Source of the DNA: an uncultured bacterium
GTDB taxonomy: Bacteria > Krumholzibacteriota > Krumholzibacteriia > LZORAL124-64-63
Direction of reading: 5' to 3'
DNA length: 52,420 nucleotides
Assembly (NCBI GenBank): GCA_903912525.1
Contig: CAIWHK010000025.1
Coordinates: 200,881-253,300 of the forward strand
Shown here: positions 1-8,663 of the stretch, in pieces
Position numbering within the stretch: position 1 is the first letter of the stretch
How the letters are laid out: each line of letters starts with the position of its first letter
Made by a program: the position numbers and the translations under genes
Notes under the pieces: generated by a model
Seen by the model: only the letters and a program-made list of their open reading frames with translations
The model's database searches: none
Told to the model about the DNA's origin: nothing

Positions 1-1364
1 GGGTTGATGGCGATGCCGCGCTCGGTGACGATGACGTCGATCAGTTCGCCGGGCCCGCACAAGGTAGTCACGTTGTCGACAATGACCGGTATCCGGTCGC
101 GAAAACTGGGGATGGGCAGGATCGTGCACTTGCTGAACAGGCAGTTCTGCCAGCCGCCGATGCCGTGCAGCAGCCGCCCGTCGCTGTGCGTGACGACGTT
201 GCCGTTGAAGCCCAGATCCACCTCGGTGGCGCCCAGCACCACGCAATCGAGCATCGAGGCGAAGTTGCCCTTGCCGTTCCAGTTGTAGCTGGTGAACGGC
301 GAGGTGTTGACGTGGCCGGGGTTCTCGCGCATCGAGCGCACGCCCTCGAGGTCGAAGGTCTGGCCGTCCAGGATGTAGTCGGTCAGTCCCTCTTCCAGCA
401 TGTTGACGAGGTACTGGTTCGAGCCGCCGCGCACGAAGCGGGCCTTGATCCGGCGCTCGCGCATGATGTCGCGCAGGAACAGCCCGAACGACAACGCGGT
501 GCCGCCGGCGCCGGCCTGGAAGCTGAAGCCGTCCCTGATGATGCCGGCCTCGTCGCAGAACCGCGCCGTCATTTCGGCAATGAGCAGGCGGTCGGGCGAC
601 TTGGTGATCTGCGTCGAGCCCGAGACGATCTTCGCCGGGTCGCCGATCGAGTCGATGACCACGACCTGGTCCACGTTGTTGCCCTGGATCTGCCAGGGGA
701 TGCACGGGAACGGCACCAGGTTGTCGGTGACGACGATGACATGGTCGGCGTACTGGCTGTCCGCCAGCGCGAAGCCGAGCAGGCCGCAGGCTGCCGGACC
801 GCGGTCGCCGGTCGCGTTGCCGAACGGGTCGGCCGTCGGCGCCGCGATGACCGCGATGTCGATGCGCACCTCGCCGTCCTGGATCGCCTGCCAGCGGCCG
901 CCGTGGCTGCGGAGCACCGCCGTGCCGCGCATGCGGCCCTCGGTGCAGTAGTCGCCCAGGGGGCCGTTCAGCGAGCCCTCGATGTGGTGGATCACGCCGT
1001 TGTCCATGTGCGCGATCATGCCGTCGTGGCAGGGGAAGCTGGCGCTCGGGAACCAGCGCAGGTCTTTGACGCCCAGTTCGGCCGCGGCGGCGAAGACCAG
1101 GTTGGCCACGCGGTCGCCGTTGCGCAGGTGGTGGTGCGTGGAGATGGTCATGCCGTCCTTCAGGCCGGCGTTGACCAGGGCCTGCTTGATCGACTCGACC
1201 CGCTTGTCGCCGTCGGCCGGGAAGTCGGCGCAGCTGCGCAGCAGCGGCCCCGTCTTGCGGCCCGTCGGCTGGTGGCCGCGCGGGCCCGCGTAGGGCACGG
1301 CCGCGACGCCGTTGATCTCGACCGGCACCATGCGGCCGGCCGCGTTCTGCACCTGGCGACTCAT
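1..1364 (-). CDS. citF: Citrate lyase alpha subunit (CitF), partial at the left edge
   Basis: This frame is open from its ATG at 1364 to the window edge and encodes 454 residues; its C-terminal end and stop lie outside. The product matches citrate lyase alpha, the subunit that moves the acyl group between acetate and citrate on the acyl carrier protein. It starts MSRQVQNAAGRMVPVEINGV and contains family-typical stretches such as GDRGPAACGLLG and RGGSNQYLVNMLEEGLTDY. The usual length is a little over 500 residues, so roughly 50 are missing. The start overlaps the stop of the CitD-CitE gene (ATGA, 1361-1364), and a GGAGG site lies just upstream, so the two genes are translationally coupled. The order citDE-citF fits a cytoplasmic citrate lyase converting citrate to acetate and oxaloacetate. 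The accessory genes citC, citX and citG are not seen in the window. Confidence 0.9.
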   Translation of the reverse strand, partial: MSRQVQNAAGRMVPVEINGVAAVPYAGPRGHQPTGRKTGPLLRSCADFPADGDKRVESIKQALVNAGLKDGMTISTHHHLRNGDRVANLVFAAAAELGVKDLRWFPSASFPCHDGMIAHMDNGVIHHIEGSLNGPLGDYCTEGRMRGTAVLRSHGGRWQAIQDGEVRIDIAVIAAPTADPFGNATGDRGPAACGLLGFALADSQYADHVIVVTDNLVPFPCIPWQIQGNNVDQVVVIDSIGDPAKIVSGSTQITKSPDRLLIAEMTARFCDEAGIIRDGFSFQAGAGGTALSFGLFLRDIMRERRIKARFVRGGSNQYLVNMLEEGLTDYILDGQTFDLEGVRSMRENPGHVNTSPFTSYNWNGKGNFASMLDCVVLGATEVDLGFNGNVVTHSDGRLLHGIGGWQNCLFSKCTILPIPSFRDRIPVIVDNVTTLCGPGELIDVIVTERGIAIN

Positions 1365-2569
1365 TCGCCACCTCCGGATTCCAGGCGGCCCATGCGCACT
1401 GCCAGGGCGACCGTGGCCAGCGCGCGCTTGACCACCGGCGCATCGATCATCTTGGTGCCCAGGCTGACCACGCCCAGGCCGCGGGCCTCGGCATCCTCGT
1501 AGGCGCGCACGATACGCACGGCCTTGTCGATCTCGTCGGCGGTCGGCGCGAAGGCGTCGTGCACCACGGCGACCTGCCGCGGGTGGATGCAGCCCTTGCC
1601 GATGAAGCCCAGCGACTTGGCCTCGAGCACCGAGGCGCGCAGGCCGGCCTCGTCGCCGACGTCGCTGAAGACAGTGTCGATGGGCTGCACGCCGGCCGCG
1701 CGCGCGCCGTTGAGCACCTGGGCCCGGGCCCAGAACGACTCGGTCCCGGCCGTCGTGCGCTGGGCGCCGATGTCGGCCGTGTAGTCCTCCAGCCCGATCG
1801 CCAGCCCCACCACGTTGGGGCTCGCCTTGGCGATCTCATAGGCGCGCCAGGCGCCGAGGGCCGATTCGATGATGGGCATCAGGAACACTTCAGCGCAGCC
1901 TTCGCCGGTGCGGCTGAGGGCTGTGATGCGCTCGTCGACCTCGGCCACCTGCCGCGGGTCCTCGACCTTCGGGATCAGGACGAGCTGCACGCCGTGCGGC
2001 ACCACCCATTCGAGGTCGCCCAGTCCCTGCAGGCCCTGGTTGATGCGCACCATGCGCTCGGCGCCGCAGAAATCGATCGTGCGCAGCGCGTTGCGGACCA
2101 GGACACGGGCGGCGTCCTTCTCGGACGGCGCCACCGAGTCCTCGAGGTCCAGGATCAGCCCGTCGGGACCGTGCAGGCCGGCGTTGGGGAAGAAGCGGGG
2201 TTCGTTGCCCGGCAGGTACAGGCGACTGCGGCGCAGCCGGCCGCGTTCGCCGGCCTCTTTCAGCCCGGACCGGGCCTGCGGCAGCAGCGGCGCGGCGGGC
2301 TGGTGCCCGGCGCGGCGCACGGCCGCCTCCAGGCGCGCAGCCAGGACGTACGGCAGGGCACCTGCGTCCTCGACCGTGATCGACGCGTGGGCCACGCCCA
2401 GCACGCGGCAGCCGTCACGCAGCTGCGCCTCGATCGCCTCGCCGTACAGCGCCCTGACCTTGCTCTTCAGCGCGATCGCGATGCCGCCCGCATCCCGCAA
2501 CTCGACGCTGATCCAGCAGTCCGAGCGCACGCCGGCCTCGCGTTTGCCGGCCTCGCCGACCCTCGACAT
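1361..2569 (-). CDS. Fused citrate lyase acyl carrier protein and beta subunit (CitD-CitE)
   Basis: The 402-residue product joins two citrate lyase subunits. Residues ~1-95 resemble CitD, including the Ser-Asp pair (RSD, Ser16) at the place where CitD carries its phosphoribosyl-dephospho-CoA arm, and a C-terminal VEDAGALPYVLAARLEAA stretch. Residues ~125-402 are an HpcH/HpaI-type CitE: RSRLYLPGNEPRFFPNA, DGLILDLEDSV, RINQ, LIPKVEDP, LMPIIESALG and GLEDYTADIG. CitE cleaves citryl-carrier to acetyl-carrier plus oxaloacetate. The chosen ATG at 2569 has GGAGG upstream; an in-frame extension to 2704 has unrelated composition and no site. The stop overlaps the citF start. CitD and CitE are separate proteins in well-known operons such as that of Klebsiella, so the fusion is notable. 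The family is clear; that both halves are active is inferred. Confidence 0.9.
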   Translation of the reverse strand: MSRVGEAGKREAGVRSDCWISVELRDAGGIAIALKSKVRALYGEAIEAQLRDGCRVLGVAHASITVEDAGALPYVLAARLEAAVRRAGHQPAAPLLPQARSGLKEAGERGRLRRSRLYLPGNEPRFFPNAGLHGPDGLILDLEDSVAPSEKDAARVLVRNALRTIDFCGAERMVRINQGLQGLGDLEWVVPHGVQLVLIPKVEDPRQVAEVDERITALSRTGEGCAEVFLMPIIESALGAWRAYEIAKASPNVVGLAIGLEDYTADIGAQRTTAGTESFWARAQVLNGARAAGVQPIDTVFSDVGDEAGLRASVLEAKSLGFIGKGCIHPRQVAVVHDAFAPTADEIDKAVRIVRAYEDAEARGLGVVSLGTKMIDAPVVKRALATVALAVRMGRLESGGGE

Positions 2570-2652
2570 GGGATTGCCTCCGCCTGGTCGCGGGCGCGGC
2601 GGCGCGTGGCTGCGGCCGGGTCCCGCGGGGTGATGGGAATGGGTTCGCGCGT

Positions 2653-2681
2653 ATGATCGCCCACGCGTCAGGGACAGGCAA
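2653..2681 (-). promoter_or_regulatory. Possible promoter for the citrate lyase genes
   Basis: On the minus strand TTGCCT (2681-2676) and GATCAT (2658-2653) are separated by 17 bases, about 85 bases upstream of the citDE start. The match to a sigma-70 promoter is only moderate. Confidence 0.25.
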
Positions 2682-2781
2682 CCGGGATCGGCCGCGAGCG
2701 GCAAACACGCACCGCGGCCGCGTTTTCATCGTGATTGCCCGGGGCGCCGCCGGCGCCTGCCGCAGGGGGCAAACCGGGGCC

Positions 2782-2813
2782 TTGACAAAGGCCTTCCGGG
2801 GCCGGGGGATAAT
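2782..2813 (+). promoter_or_regulatory. Orphan sigma-70-like promoter facing no gene
   Basis: A perfect TTGACA hexamer is followed, 20 bases later, by GATAAT, one mismatch from the -10 consensus. The spacer is longer than the optimal 17. Nothing coding lies downstream on the plus strand, so this is either chance or the promoter of a short non-coding transcript. Confidence 0.3.
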
Positions 2814-2991
2814 CCCGACGCCGTACGCAGTGCGACGAAATAAGAATTTTCCTTACGATCAGTTAATTTGGACCCGGACAAGAGGTTAGTTGGGTGTCGG
2901 TGTCCGAAATGGCACCTGCGGGCCCCTTCAGGACTTGGGGATAACCCGGGGACAACTGCACGGGGCCGTCAGGCCAAAGAAGTGCCCGCCG

Positions 2992-3023
2992 AACAAAGAT
3001 GGCCCCGCCGCAGCGGGGCCATC
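2992..3023 (-). terminator. Rho-independent terminator of pepD
   Basis: A perfect 11-bp inverted repeat (arms 2998-3008 and 3013-3023, GATGGCCCCGC and its complement, loop CGCA) is followed on the minus strand by TTTGTT (2997-2992). It lies about 55 bases after the pepD stop. Confidence 0.8.
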
Positions 3024-3078
3024 GGGGGTTCCGAAAAGGGTTCGGGCGCCGGGGGATGCCGGGTTCCGGCGCCCCGCC

Positions 3079-4539
3079 CTACGCAGGCTCGGCCAGCCTG
3101 GTCACAGTGGCGGCGAACAGCTTCCAGATCTTCTGCACCGAGGCGATCTCCACCTTCTCGTCAGGCGAGTGCGCGCCGCGGATGTTCGGCCCGAACGAGA
3201 CGATGTCCAGGTCCGGGTACTTCTCCGTCAGCAGGCCGCACTCGAGGCCGGCGTGGATCGCCAGCAACTCGGGTTCGCTGCCGAACGCGCCGAGGTAGCT
3301 CTGCTTCGTGACCGCCAGCAGCGGCGAGGCCAGGTTGGGCTTCCAGCCGGGGTAGCCCTCCGGCTGCTCGACCTTCACGCCGGCCAGCAGGCCCAGCGCG
3401 CGGTGCTGCTCGACCAGCGCCGCCAGCGACGACATCACCGACGAACGGCTGCAACAGACGATCTCGACGGTCAGGCCGTCCGTCTTGACCACGCCCAGGT
3501 TGGTGCTGGTCTCGACCAGGCCGGGGATGTCCAGGCTCATCGCCCCGACACCGTTGGGGATGGCCGACAGCAGGTTCAGCGTGGTGGTCCCGCACTCGCG
3601 CGTGAAGCAGCGCGGCGCCTGCACGGGGGCCAGTTTCCAGGCGAAGTTGTCGTCGATGCCGGCCAGTTCCTCGGCCGCGATGCGCGCGAAGCAGGCGTCG
3701 ACCACCTGCTTGAACCGGCGCGCCTGCTCCTTCGGCACGGTGACCCTGGCTTCGCATTCGCGCGGGATGGCGTTGCGCATGCTGCCGCCGTTGATCGCGA
3801 CCAGCCGCACGTCCATCTGCGCGGCGGCGGCCTGCAGCGCGCGCGCCATGATCTTGATCGCGTTGCCGCGGTGCTCATGGATGTTCAGGCCCGAGTGGCC
3901 GCCGCGCAGGCCCAGCACGGTCACCTTGCGGCCGACCGAGTCCTTCGGCGCCTTGGCGGCGCGGTTCTTCAGCTCGTAGCGCGTGTCGCGACCGCCGGCG
4001 CAGCCGACGAAGATGGCGGTGTCATCCTCGGAGTCGAGGTTGATCATCATCTTGGCGTTGAAGAAGCCCGGCTTGACGCCGGCGGCGCCGGTCAGGCCCC
4101 GCTCCTCGTCCACCGTCAACAGCACCTCGATCGGGCCGCGCAACACCGTGCGATCGTCGGCCAGCGCCAGGCCCATCGCCACGCCGATGCCGTTGTCGGC
4201 GCCCAGCGTCGTGCCGGTCGCCTTCACCCAGTCGCCGTCGACGACGAGCTTCAGCGGGTCCTTCGTGAAGTCGTGCGCCGTGGCGGCATTCTTCTCGCAC
4301 ACCATGTCGACGTGGCCCTGCACCAGGACGACAGGTGCGGACTCGCGTCCCGGCGAGGCGGGGATGCAGACGAGCAGGTTGCCCACCTCGTCCTGCTTCC
4401 ACGGCAGGCCGCGCCGGTCGGCCCAGCCCTTGAACATGCCCAGGACGGCGGCTTCGTTGCCCGAACCGCGGGGAACGGCGCTCATCTTCTCGAAAATCCG
4501 CCAGACGGCGGCGGGCTGCAGCGAATCGAGGCTCGACAT
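3079..4539 (-). CDS. pepD: Aminoacyl-histidine dipeptidase (peptidase D, M20 family)
   Basis: The 486-residue product has the length of E. coli PepD (about 485) and its whole motif set, so it should hydrolyse Xaa-His and other dipeptides in the cytoplasm with two zinc ions. Visible landmarks are GHVDMV (His76, Asp78), GADNGIG (Asp115), DEERGLTGA (Glu145/Glu146), LDSED near 168-172, GGHSGLNIHEHRGNA, which marks the start of the dimerisation lid, and GAHSPDEKVEI near the C-terminus. No signal peptide is present. It sits 45 bp downstream of the propeller lipoprotein gene on the same strand, so the two may share a transcript, and a strong terminator follows. Start and family are secure; the exact dipeptide preference cannot be read from sequence. 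Confidence 0.95.
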   Translation of the reverse strand: MSSLDSLQPAAVWRIFEKMSAVPRGSGNEAAVLGMFKGWADRRGLPWKQDEVGNLLVCIPASPGRESAPVVLVQGHVDMVCEKNAATAHDFTKDPLKLVVDGDWVKATGTTLGADNGIGVAMGLALADDRTVLRGPIEVLLTVDEERGLTGAAGVKPGFFNAKMMINLDSEDDTAIFVGCAGGRDTRYELKNRAAKAPKDSVGRKVTVLGLRGGHSGLNIHEHRGNAIKIMARALQAAAAQMDVRLVAINGGSMRNAIPRECEARVTVPKEQARRFKQVVDACFARIAAEELAGIDDNFAWKLAPVQAPRCFTRECGTTTLNLLSAIPNGVGAMSLDIPGLVETSTNLGVVKTDGLTVEIVCCSRSSVMSSLAALVEQHRALGLLAGVKVEQPEGYPGWKPNLASPLLAVTKQSYLGAFGSEPELLAIHAGLECGLLTEKYPDLDIVSFGPNIRGAHSPDEKVEIASVQKIWKLFAATVTRLAEPA

Positions 4540-4584
4540 GGGGACTCCTCCGGACGGACGTTGGCGGAAAAGCCGGCGGACCGG

Positions 4585-6396
4585 CTATTTCGTGTACTTG
4601 AGGATCACGCCCCAGTAGCCGGCGCAGTACAGGTCGCCGCAGGGGTCGATGGCAATGGCGTCGAGCTGGTCGTGGTGACCGGTGGGCATGATGTCCCAGC
4701 CCGCGCCCGCGTACTTCATCACGAGGCCGTTCGTGCCGGCGGCATAGACATTCCCGTCGCTGTCGCCCGTGATCCCGAACAGCGGGAACGCGGCGCCGCT
4801 GCCGAGCGACTGCCAGACCATGTGGCCGGCGCCGTCGTCGGCGCTGTGCAGGGACAGGCCGGCCTCGCCGACGATGACGGTCTCGTCGTTCGGCCGGCAC
4901 CACACCGCTTCGAGCGGTCCGGTGGTGCCCGACGACGACGCCGTCCAGACGATGCCGTCGAAGTGCAGGATCGTGCCGCCCTGGCCGACGGCGAACACGT
5001 CATAGGAGCTGCGCCCGTGCACCGACAGCAGCGGGTACGACGTCCCGCTCGCCATCTGCTCCCAGACATAGCCGTCGAAGTGCATGATGACGCCGTCCTC
5101 ACCGACGGCGAAGATATCCCCGTTGCCCGTGCCCCACACCGACTCGAGGTCGGCGCCCGACACCAGCTCCCAGATGGTCCACGGCCGCCCGGCCTGGTAG
5201 CGGACGATGAGCCCGCGCGTGCCGACGACGAAGAAATCGTCCGGGCTGGTGCCCCACACGGCCGTCCAATCAACGTCCGGCAGCTGCGGCGAGATGTCCA
5301 GCCAACCGTCCTGGCCGCCCACGAGCACGGTGCCGCTCTTGCCCACGGCCACGGCCGTCCCGCAGTCGGCGGTCCAGACGCCGGTCAGCCAGTGCGTGCG
5401 GCCCTCGTTCAGCGTCTCCCAGACCGGGTCGGTCAGGCGCATGGCCAGGCCGTTGTAACCGACCAGAAGCATCGAACTGTCGCCGTCGCCCCACAGCCCG
5501 TACAGGTACCGCCCGCCCGCGACGGTCTGCGTCGTCCAGGCGCCGTCATGCCGCGTCAGCAGGACGCCGTTGGCGCCGACGGCCACCGGTTCCTTGCCGG
5601 GCAGGCCGCGCACATCCCACAGCCGGTCGATCACATCGGTCGATTCCACCTGCCACGAGGTGCCGTCGTAGTGGGTGATGGTGCCCAGCGAGCCCACGGC
5701 CCAGACGTCCTGGCCGTTGTTGCCCCAGACGGCGTCGAGCGCCTCGGTGGTGCCGCTGTCCATGGACGTCCACGAGGTGCCGTCGAAGTGGATGATCATG
5801 CCGTCGCGCCCGACGGCGAAGATGTCGTCGGCGGCCGCGCCCCACACGCCGTACAGCGTGGCGTCGGTGCCGCTGTCGAGGGTGTTCCAGTTGACGCCAT
5901 CGAAGCGCGCCATCACGCCGTCCTGGCCGACCGCGTAGATGTTGTCCCAGGCCGTGCCCCACACGCCGTAGAGGTCGCGCGTGGTGCCGGGATAAAGCGA
6001 GGTCCACTCCTTGCCGTCGTACCGCAGGCTCAGGCCGCTTTCGCCGACGACCATGACGGAGTCCGCGGCGGTGCCCCACACGGCCCGCAGGTTCTGGAAG
6101 TACTCGAACTGCCAGGAGGTCCATTCACCGTCGCGGAAGCGACTGACGGTGCCGCGTTCGCTGGTGACGAAGAAGTGCGTGGCCGACAGCCCCCACACGG
6201 CGCGGTTGGTGTACTGGGGCGCCAGCGAGACGGTCCACTGCGGCTGGGGCTTCGGCGTGGCGGGGTCATCGCCGCAACCGGCCAGCGCCAGCAGGCACAG
6301 GCACGCGCAGGCGGCGACCACCAGGCGTCCGGCGGACGCCCGGCCGGACCGCCGTCCGGGGCGCAACGAATCGGGCAATAGCATCTTCAACATCAT
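4585..6396 (-). CDS. Lipoprotein made of 14 beta-propeller-type repeats
   Basis: The 603-residue product begins with a basic N-terminus, a hydrophobic stretch and a lipobox LAGC (Cys41), so it is an exported, lipid-anchored protein. The rest is a chain of ~39-residue repeats of the form AVWGTAADDIFAVGEDG-hydrophobic-HFDG-x-x-W-x-x-x-xSGTT. Thirteen complete copies and a shorter fourteenth were counted by eye. Such repeats fold as propeller blades, and 14 would suit two seven-bladed propellers. Relatives are usually annotated as WD40-like, BNR-like or photosystem II assembly factor-like proteins without a known activity. Binding of a protein or glycan at the cell surface is the likely role. 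The gene lies upstream of pepD with a 45-bp gap. Function is unknown. Confidence 0.8.
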   Translation of the reverse strand: MMLKMLLPDSLRPGRRSGRASAGRLVVAACACLCLLALAGCGDDPATPKPQPQWTVSLAPQYTNRAVWGLSATHFFVTSERGTVSRFRDGEWTSWQFEYFQNLRAVWGTAADSVMVVGESGLSLRYDGKEWTSLYPGTTRDLYGVWGTAWDNIYAVGQDGVMARFDGVNWNTLDSGTDATLYGVWGAAADDIFAVGRDGMIIHFDGTSWTSMDSGTTEALDAVWGNNGQDVWAVGSLGTITHYDGTSWQVESTDVIDRLWDVRGLPGKEPVAVGANGVLLTRHDGAWTTQTVAGGRYLYGLWGDGDSSMLLVGYNGLAMRLTDPVWETLNEGRTHWLTGVWTADCGTAVAVGKSGTVLVGGQDGWLDISPQLPDVDWTAVWGTSPDDFFVVGTRGLIVRYQAGRPWTIWELVSGADLESVWGTGNGDIFAVGEDGVIMHFDGYVWEQMASGTSYPLLSVHGRSSYDVFAVGQGGTILHFDGIVWTASSSGTTGPLEAVWCRPNDETVIVGEAGLSLHSADDGAGHMVWQSLGSGAAFPLFGITGDSDGNVYAAGTNGLVMKYAGAGWDIMPTGHHDQLDAIAIDPCGDLYCAGYWGVILKYTK

Positions 6397-6471
6397 GCCC
6401 TTGCTGACCCTGCCATTCGCGTCCGGAATCGCCGGAAACCACCCGGCCCGAGGGCCGGAACCAGAAGCCCC

Positions 6472-6500
6472 ATACTAACACAACACCCGTCGCCGGGCAG
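6472..6500 (-). promoter_or_regulatory. Possible promoter of the propeller lipoprotein gene
   Basis: On the minus strand TAGTAT (6477-6472) is a good -10 hexamer about 75 bases before the ATG at 6396. The matching -35 position, CTGCCC at 6500-6495, is weak. The 130-bp gap to the upstream peptidase gene makes a separate promoter plausible. Confidence 0.25.
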
Positions 6501-6526
6501 GCGCGAAAACCGCCCCCGGCGGCCCG

Positions 6527-8614
6527 TCAGCGGGTCGCCAGCAGCGGCGAGGCGCCCGCCGGCCAGTTTCCGCGCTCGGGGCGCCCCTGGCCCGCCGGCA
6601 GGGCCAGCCAGCTGTACTTCCCGTAGTGGGATACGCGCCCCGCCAGACCCGGCAGGCGGTCCGCGGAGCCGCACACGACAACCAGCGCCGTGGCGCCCGG
6701 GCGACGCGGGTCGGGGCCGGCGAAGACCAGGTCGGTGGCGTCCAGGCCGTAGCGCTTGCCATCCAGGTAGAAGTAGCGGCCGGCCAGGGTCAGCCCGGCC
6801 GGAGCCAGTTTCGCCAGCAGCGCCGGACCGGGGTTGAGCACGACGGCCGTGCGGTCGTCGGCCGGCAGGGCGCCGTCGACCACCTGCACGCTGTCGTTCT
6901 CGGCAAAGGCGCGCGCGAAGGCCTGCGCCGCGGCGGCCAGCGGACCCGTGGCCCCGTCGGTCACGAACACGTGGCGCTCGCTGCCGAAGACCTGGCTGAT
7001 GGTCGGCTCGATCTCGGCCGGGTCCAGGCGCCGGAACAGGTGGCAGTCCGGATCGACGGCCAGCTTCGTGGCGCCGGCCACCGCCAGATTGAAGGAACCC
7101 CCGGCGCCCGCCAGGTGCACAACGTGCTCGGTCGCGCCCCCGGGGCCGGTGACGGTCACGGGCACGTCGAGGTCATAGGCCGGCGCGGGCTGCGTCAGGC
7201 GGAACGAGACATCGTTCGCCCCGAACTTCACGTCGGCCAGGGCGAGCGTCGGCGCGCCGGTGCGCTGCAGCCACTGCGCGGCGAACGCACCGTCCATCCC
7301 GAAGGCGCGCAGGAAGTCGCTCCAGGCGGCGGCGCGGAACCGGTGCGAGGCGGCAACTTCGCGCAATGCGGCCAGGAACTTCTCGCGCCCGACGGTGCGG
7401 TCGATCATGTGGAAGACCATCATGCTCTTGCCGTAGCCGACGGCGCGCGTGGCGCCGCTGTGGCGGCTGCGGAAGTCCTTCAGCGGGAAGTCGAGCGACG
7501 GGTCCGAGACGTACGCCGCGTACTCCTTCAGAAGATTGCGCCGGTATTCGCGCGCGGCGGCCGGGCCCTCGAGTTCCTTGTAGTGGTAGTCGGCGCTCCA
7601 GGTGGTCAGGCCCTCGCACCAGTTGCCCTCAGTCAGCTCGACGAAGACCGAGTTGCCCCACCAGTTGTGCGCGATCTCGTGGCCGAACGAGGTCGTCGGG
7701 ATGAACGGCAGGCGCAGCACCTGGCCGCCGAGCAGCGTGTACGACGGCATGCCGTAGCCCGTGGGGAACCAGTTCTCGACGGTGGCGAACTTGGCGTACG
7801 GGTAGGGCCCGATCATCTCCTCGTACATCGCGATGTAGGCACGCGTGCGCTCGAGGTACGTGGTCCGCAGCGGCAGGTCGTCGGACAGGAAGTAGGTGCA
7901 CGACTCCAGGCCGTCGCGGATCGTCTCGCAGGTGACGACGAAACGGTTGGCCACCAGGTCGAGGCTGTCGCTCGGGTCGCCGGAGACCCAGCGCGTGTGC
8001 AGTCGGCCGGCCTCCTCGCGGTGTTCGGTGCGCCGGCCCTGCGTGACGGTCTCGTAGCCGGCAGGGGTGACGAGCGTGACATCGTAGGTGGCCAGCGTGC
8101 TGTCGGCGCCGGCCAGCCAGCCCGACGACGAGGCCAGGTAGATGCCCTCGGCGGAGATCGTGGCGCTGATCTCGCCGCCCACGTTCTCGCGCGAGAACTC
8201 GACCTGGTCGACGGGCGTGTTGAACGTACCGGCGTAACGCAGGACCAGTTCGCCGCCGCCGGCCAGGCCGGCCGCCGCCAGGTCCAGGCGCTGCCACGGT
8301 CCGCCCTCGGCAGGGCTGTCGTCGACGCGCGCGAGCACGTTTGCCACGGTCAGGACCGGTTGCCCGTCCGCCGCGAGTTCCGTGACGGCCAGACCGTCGC
8401 CCAATCGCAGGAATCCGAGCCCGGCAGGCACGGCAATGCGGTCACGGATGACCACCGTATGGTTGCCGATGTCGAAGGCGGCTTCAGCCCGGTGCGCCAG
8501 GACGGGCGTCGCCTTGTGTTCACCGGCGCTCGCCGACCCGGCCAGGCTCGACACCATCACGACGACAGCCGCCATCGCCGGGCGGATCAGCCTGGCCTTC
8601 ATCATCACGTTCAT
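6527..8614 (-). CDS. Exported M1-like (gluzincin) metallopeptidase
   Basis: The 695-residue protein starts with a signal peptide (MNVMMKARLIRPAMAAVVVM, cleavage likely after SASA). The zinc site is HEIAHNWWGN (His312, Glu313, His316), and the third ligand is probably the glutamate in WCEGLTTW (Glu334), followed by the family-typical GYGKSMMVFHMIDRTVG helix. The spacing from the second histidine to that glutamate is 17 residues, one fewer than in textbook M1 aminopeptidases, so it is a divergent relative. The canonical GxMEN exopeptidase motif was not recognised. A C-terminal region of about 200 residues lacks a clear match. The ATG at 8614 has a GGGAG site upstream. The M16-like gene ends 49 bp upstream, so the two exported peptidases are probably cotranscribed and act in the periplasm or outside. 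Confidence 0.85.
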   Translation of the reverse strand: MNVMMKARLIRPAMAAVVVMVSSLAGSASAGEHKATPVLAHRAEAAFDIGNHTVVIRDRIAVPAGLGFLRLGDGLAVTELAADGQPVLTVANVLARVDDSPAEGGPWQRLDLAAAGLAGGGELVLRYAGTFNTPVDQVEFSRENVGGEISATISAEGIYLASSSGWLAGADSTLATYDVTLVTPAGYETVTQGRRTEHREEAGRLHTRWVSGDPSDSLDLVANRFVVTCETIRDGLESCTYFLSDDLPLRTTYLERTRAYIAMYEEMIGPYPYAKFATVENWFPTGYGMPSYTLLGGQVLRLPFIPTTSFGHEIAHNWWGNSVFVELTEGNWCEGLTTWSADYHYKELEGPAAAREYRRNLLKEYAAYVSDPSLDFPLKDFRSRHSGATRAVGYGKSMMVFHMIDRTVGREKFLAALREVAASHRFRAAAWSDFLRAFGMDGAFAAQWLQRTGAPTLALADVKFGANDVSFRLTQPAPAYDLDVPVTVTGPGGATEHVVHLAGAGGSFNLAVAGATKLAVDPDCHLFRRLDPAEIEPTISQVFGSERHVFVTDGATGPLAAAAQAFARAFAENDSVQVVDGALPADDRTAVVLNPGPALLAKLAPAGLTLAGRYFYLDGKRYGLDATDLVFAGPDPRRPGATALVVVCGSADRLPGLAGRVSHYGKYSWLALPAGQGRPERGNWPAGASPLLATR

Positions 8615-8663
8615 CTGCCATCCACTCCCGACAGCCGTCGCCGGCCACGCCAGTTTGCAGGTC

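Larger units (their letters stand above)
2570..3078. other. Gene-free stretch between citDE and pepD
   Basis: This 509-bp interval has no convincing coding frame. It holds, from left to right, a weak minus-strand promoter for citDE, a plus-strand promoter-like pair (TTGACA, 2782-2787; GATAAT, 2808-2813), an AT-rich island at about 2837-2870 that stands out against the GC-rich surroundings, and the pepD terminator at 2992-3023. A plus-strand transcript from about 2820 would meet no gene in sense orientation, so the interval could encode a small RNA. No known RNA family was recognised in it. Confidence 0.5.

Noticed and set aside
2890-6381. Long plus-strand open frame of over 1,100 codons opposite pepD and the propeller lipoprotein gene
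   Set aside because: It is antisense to two clearly recognised genes and reads as Arg/Ala/His/Val-rich sequence typical of GC-rich shadow frames; no family motif is visible.
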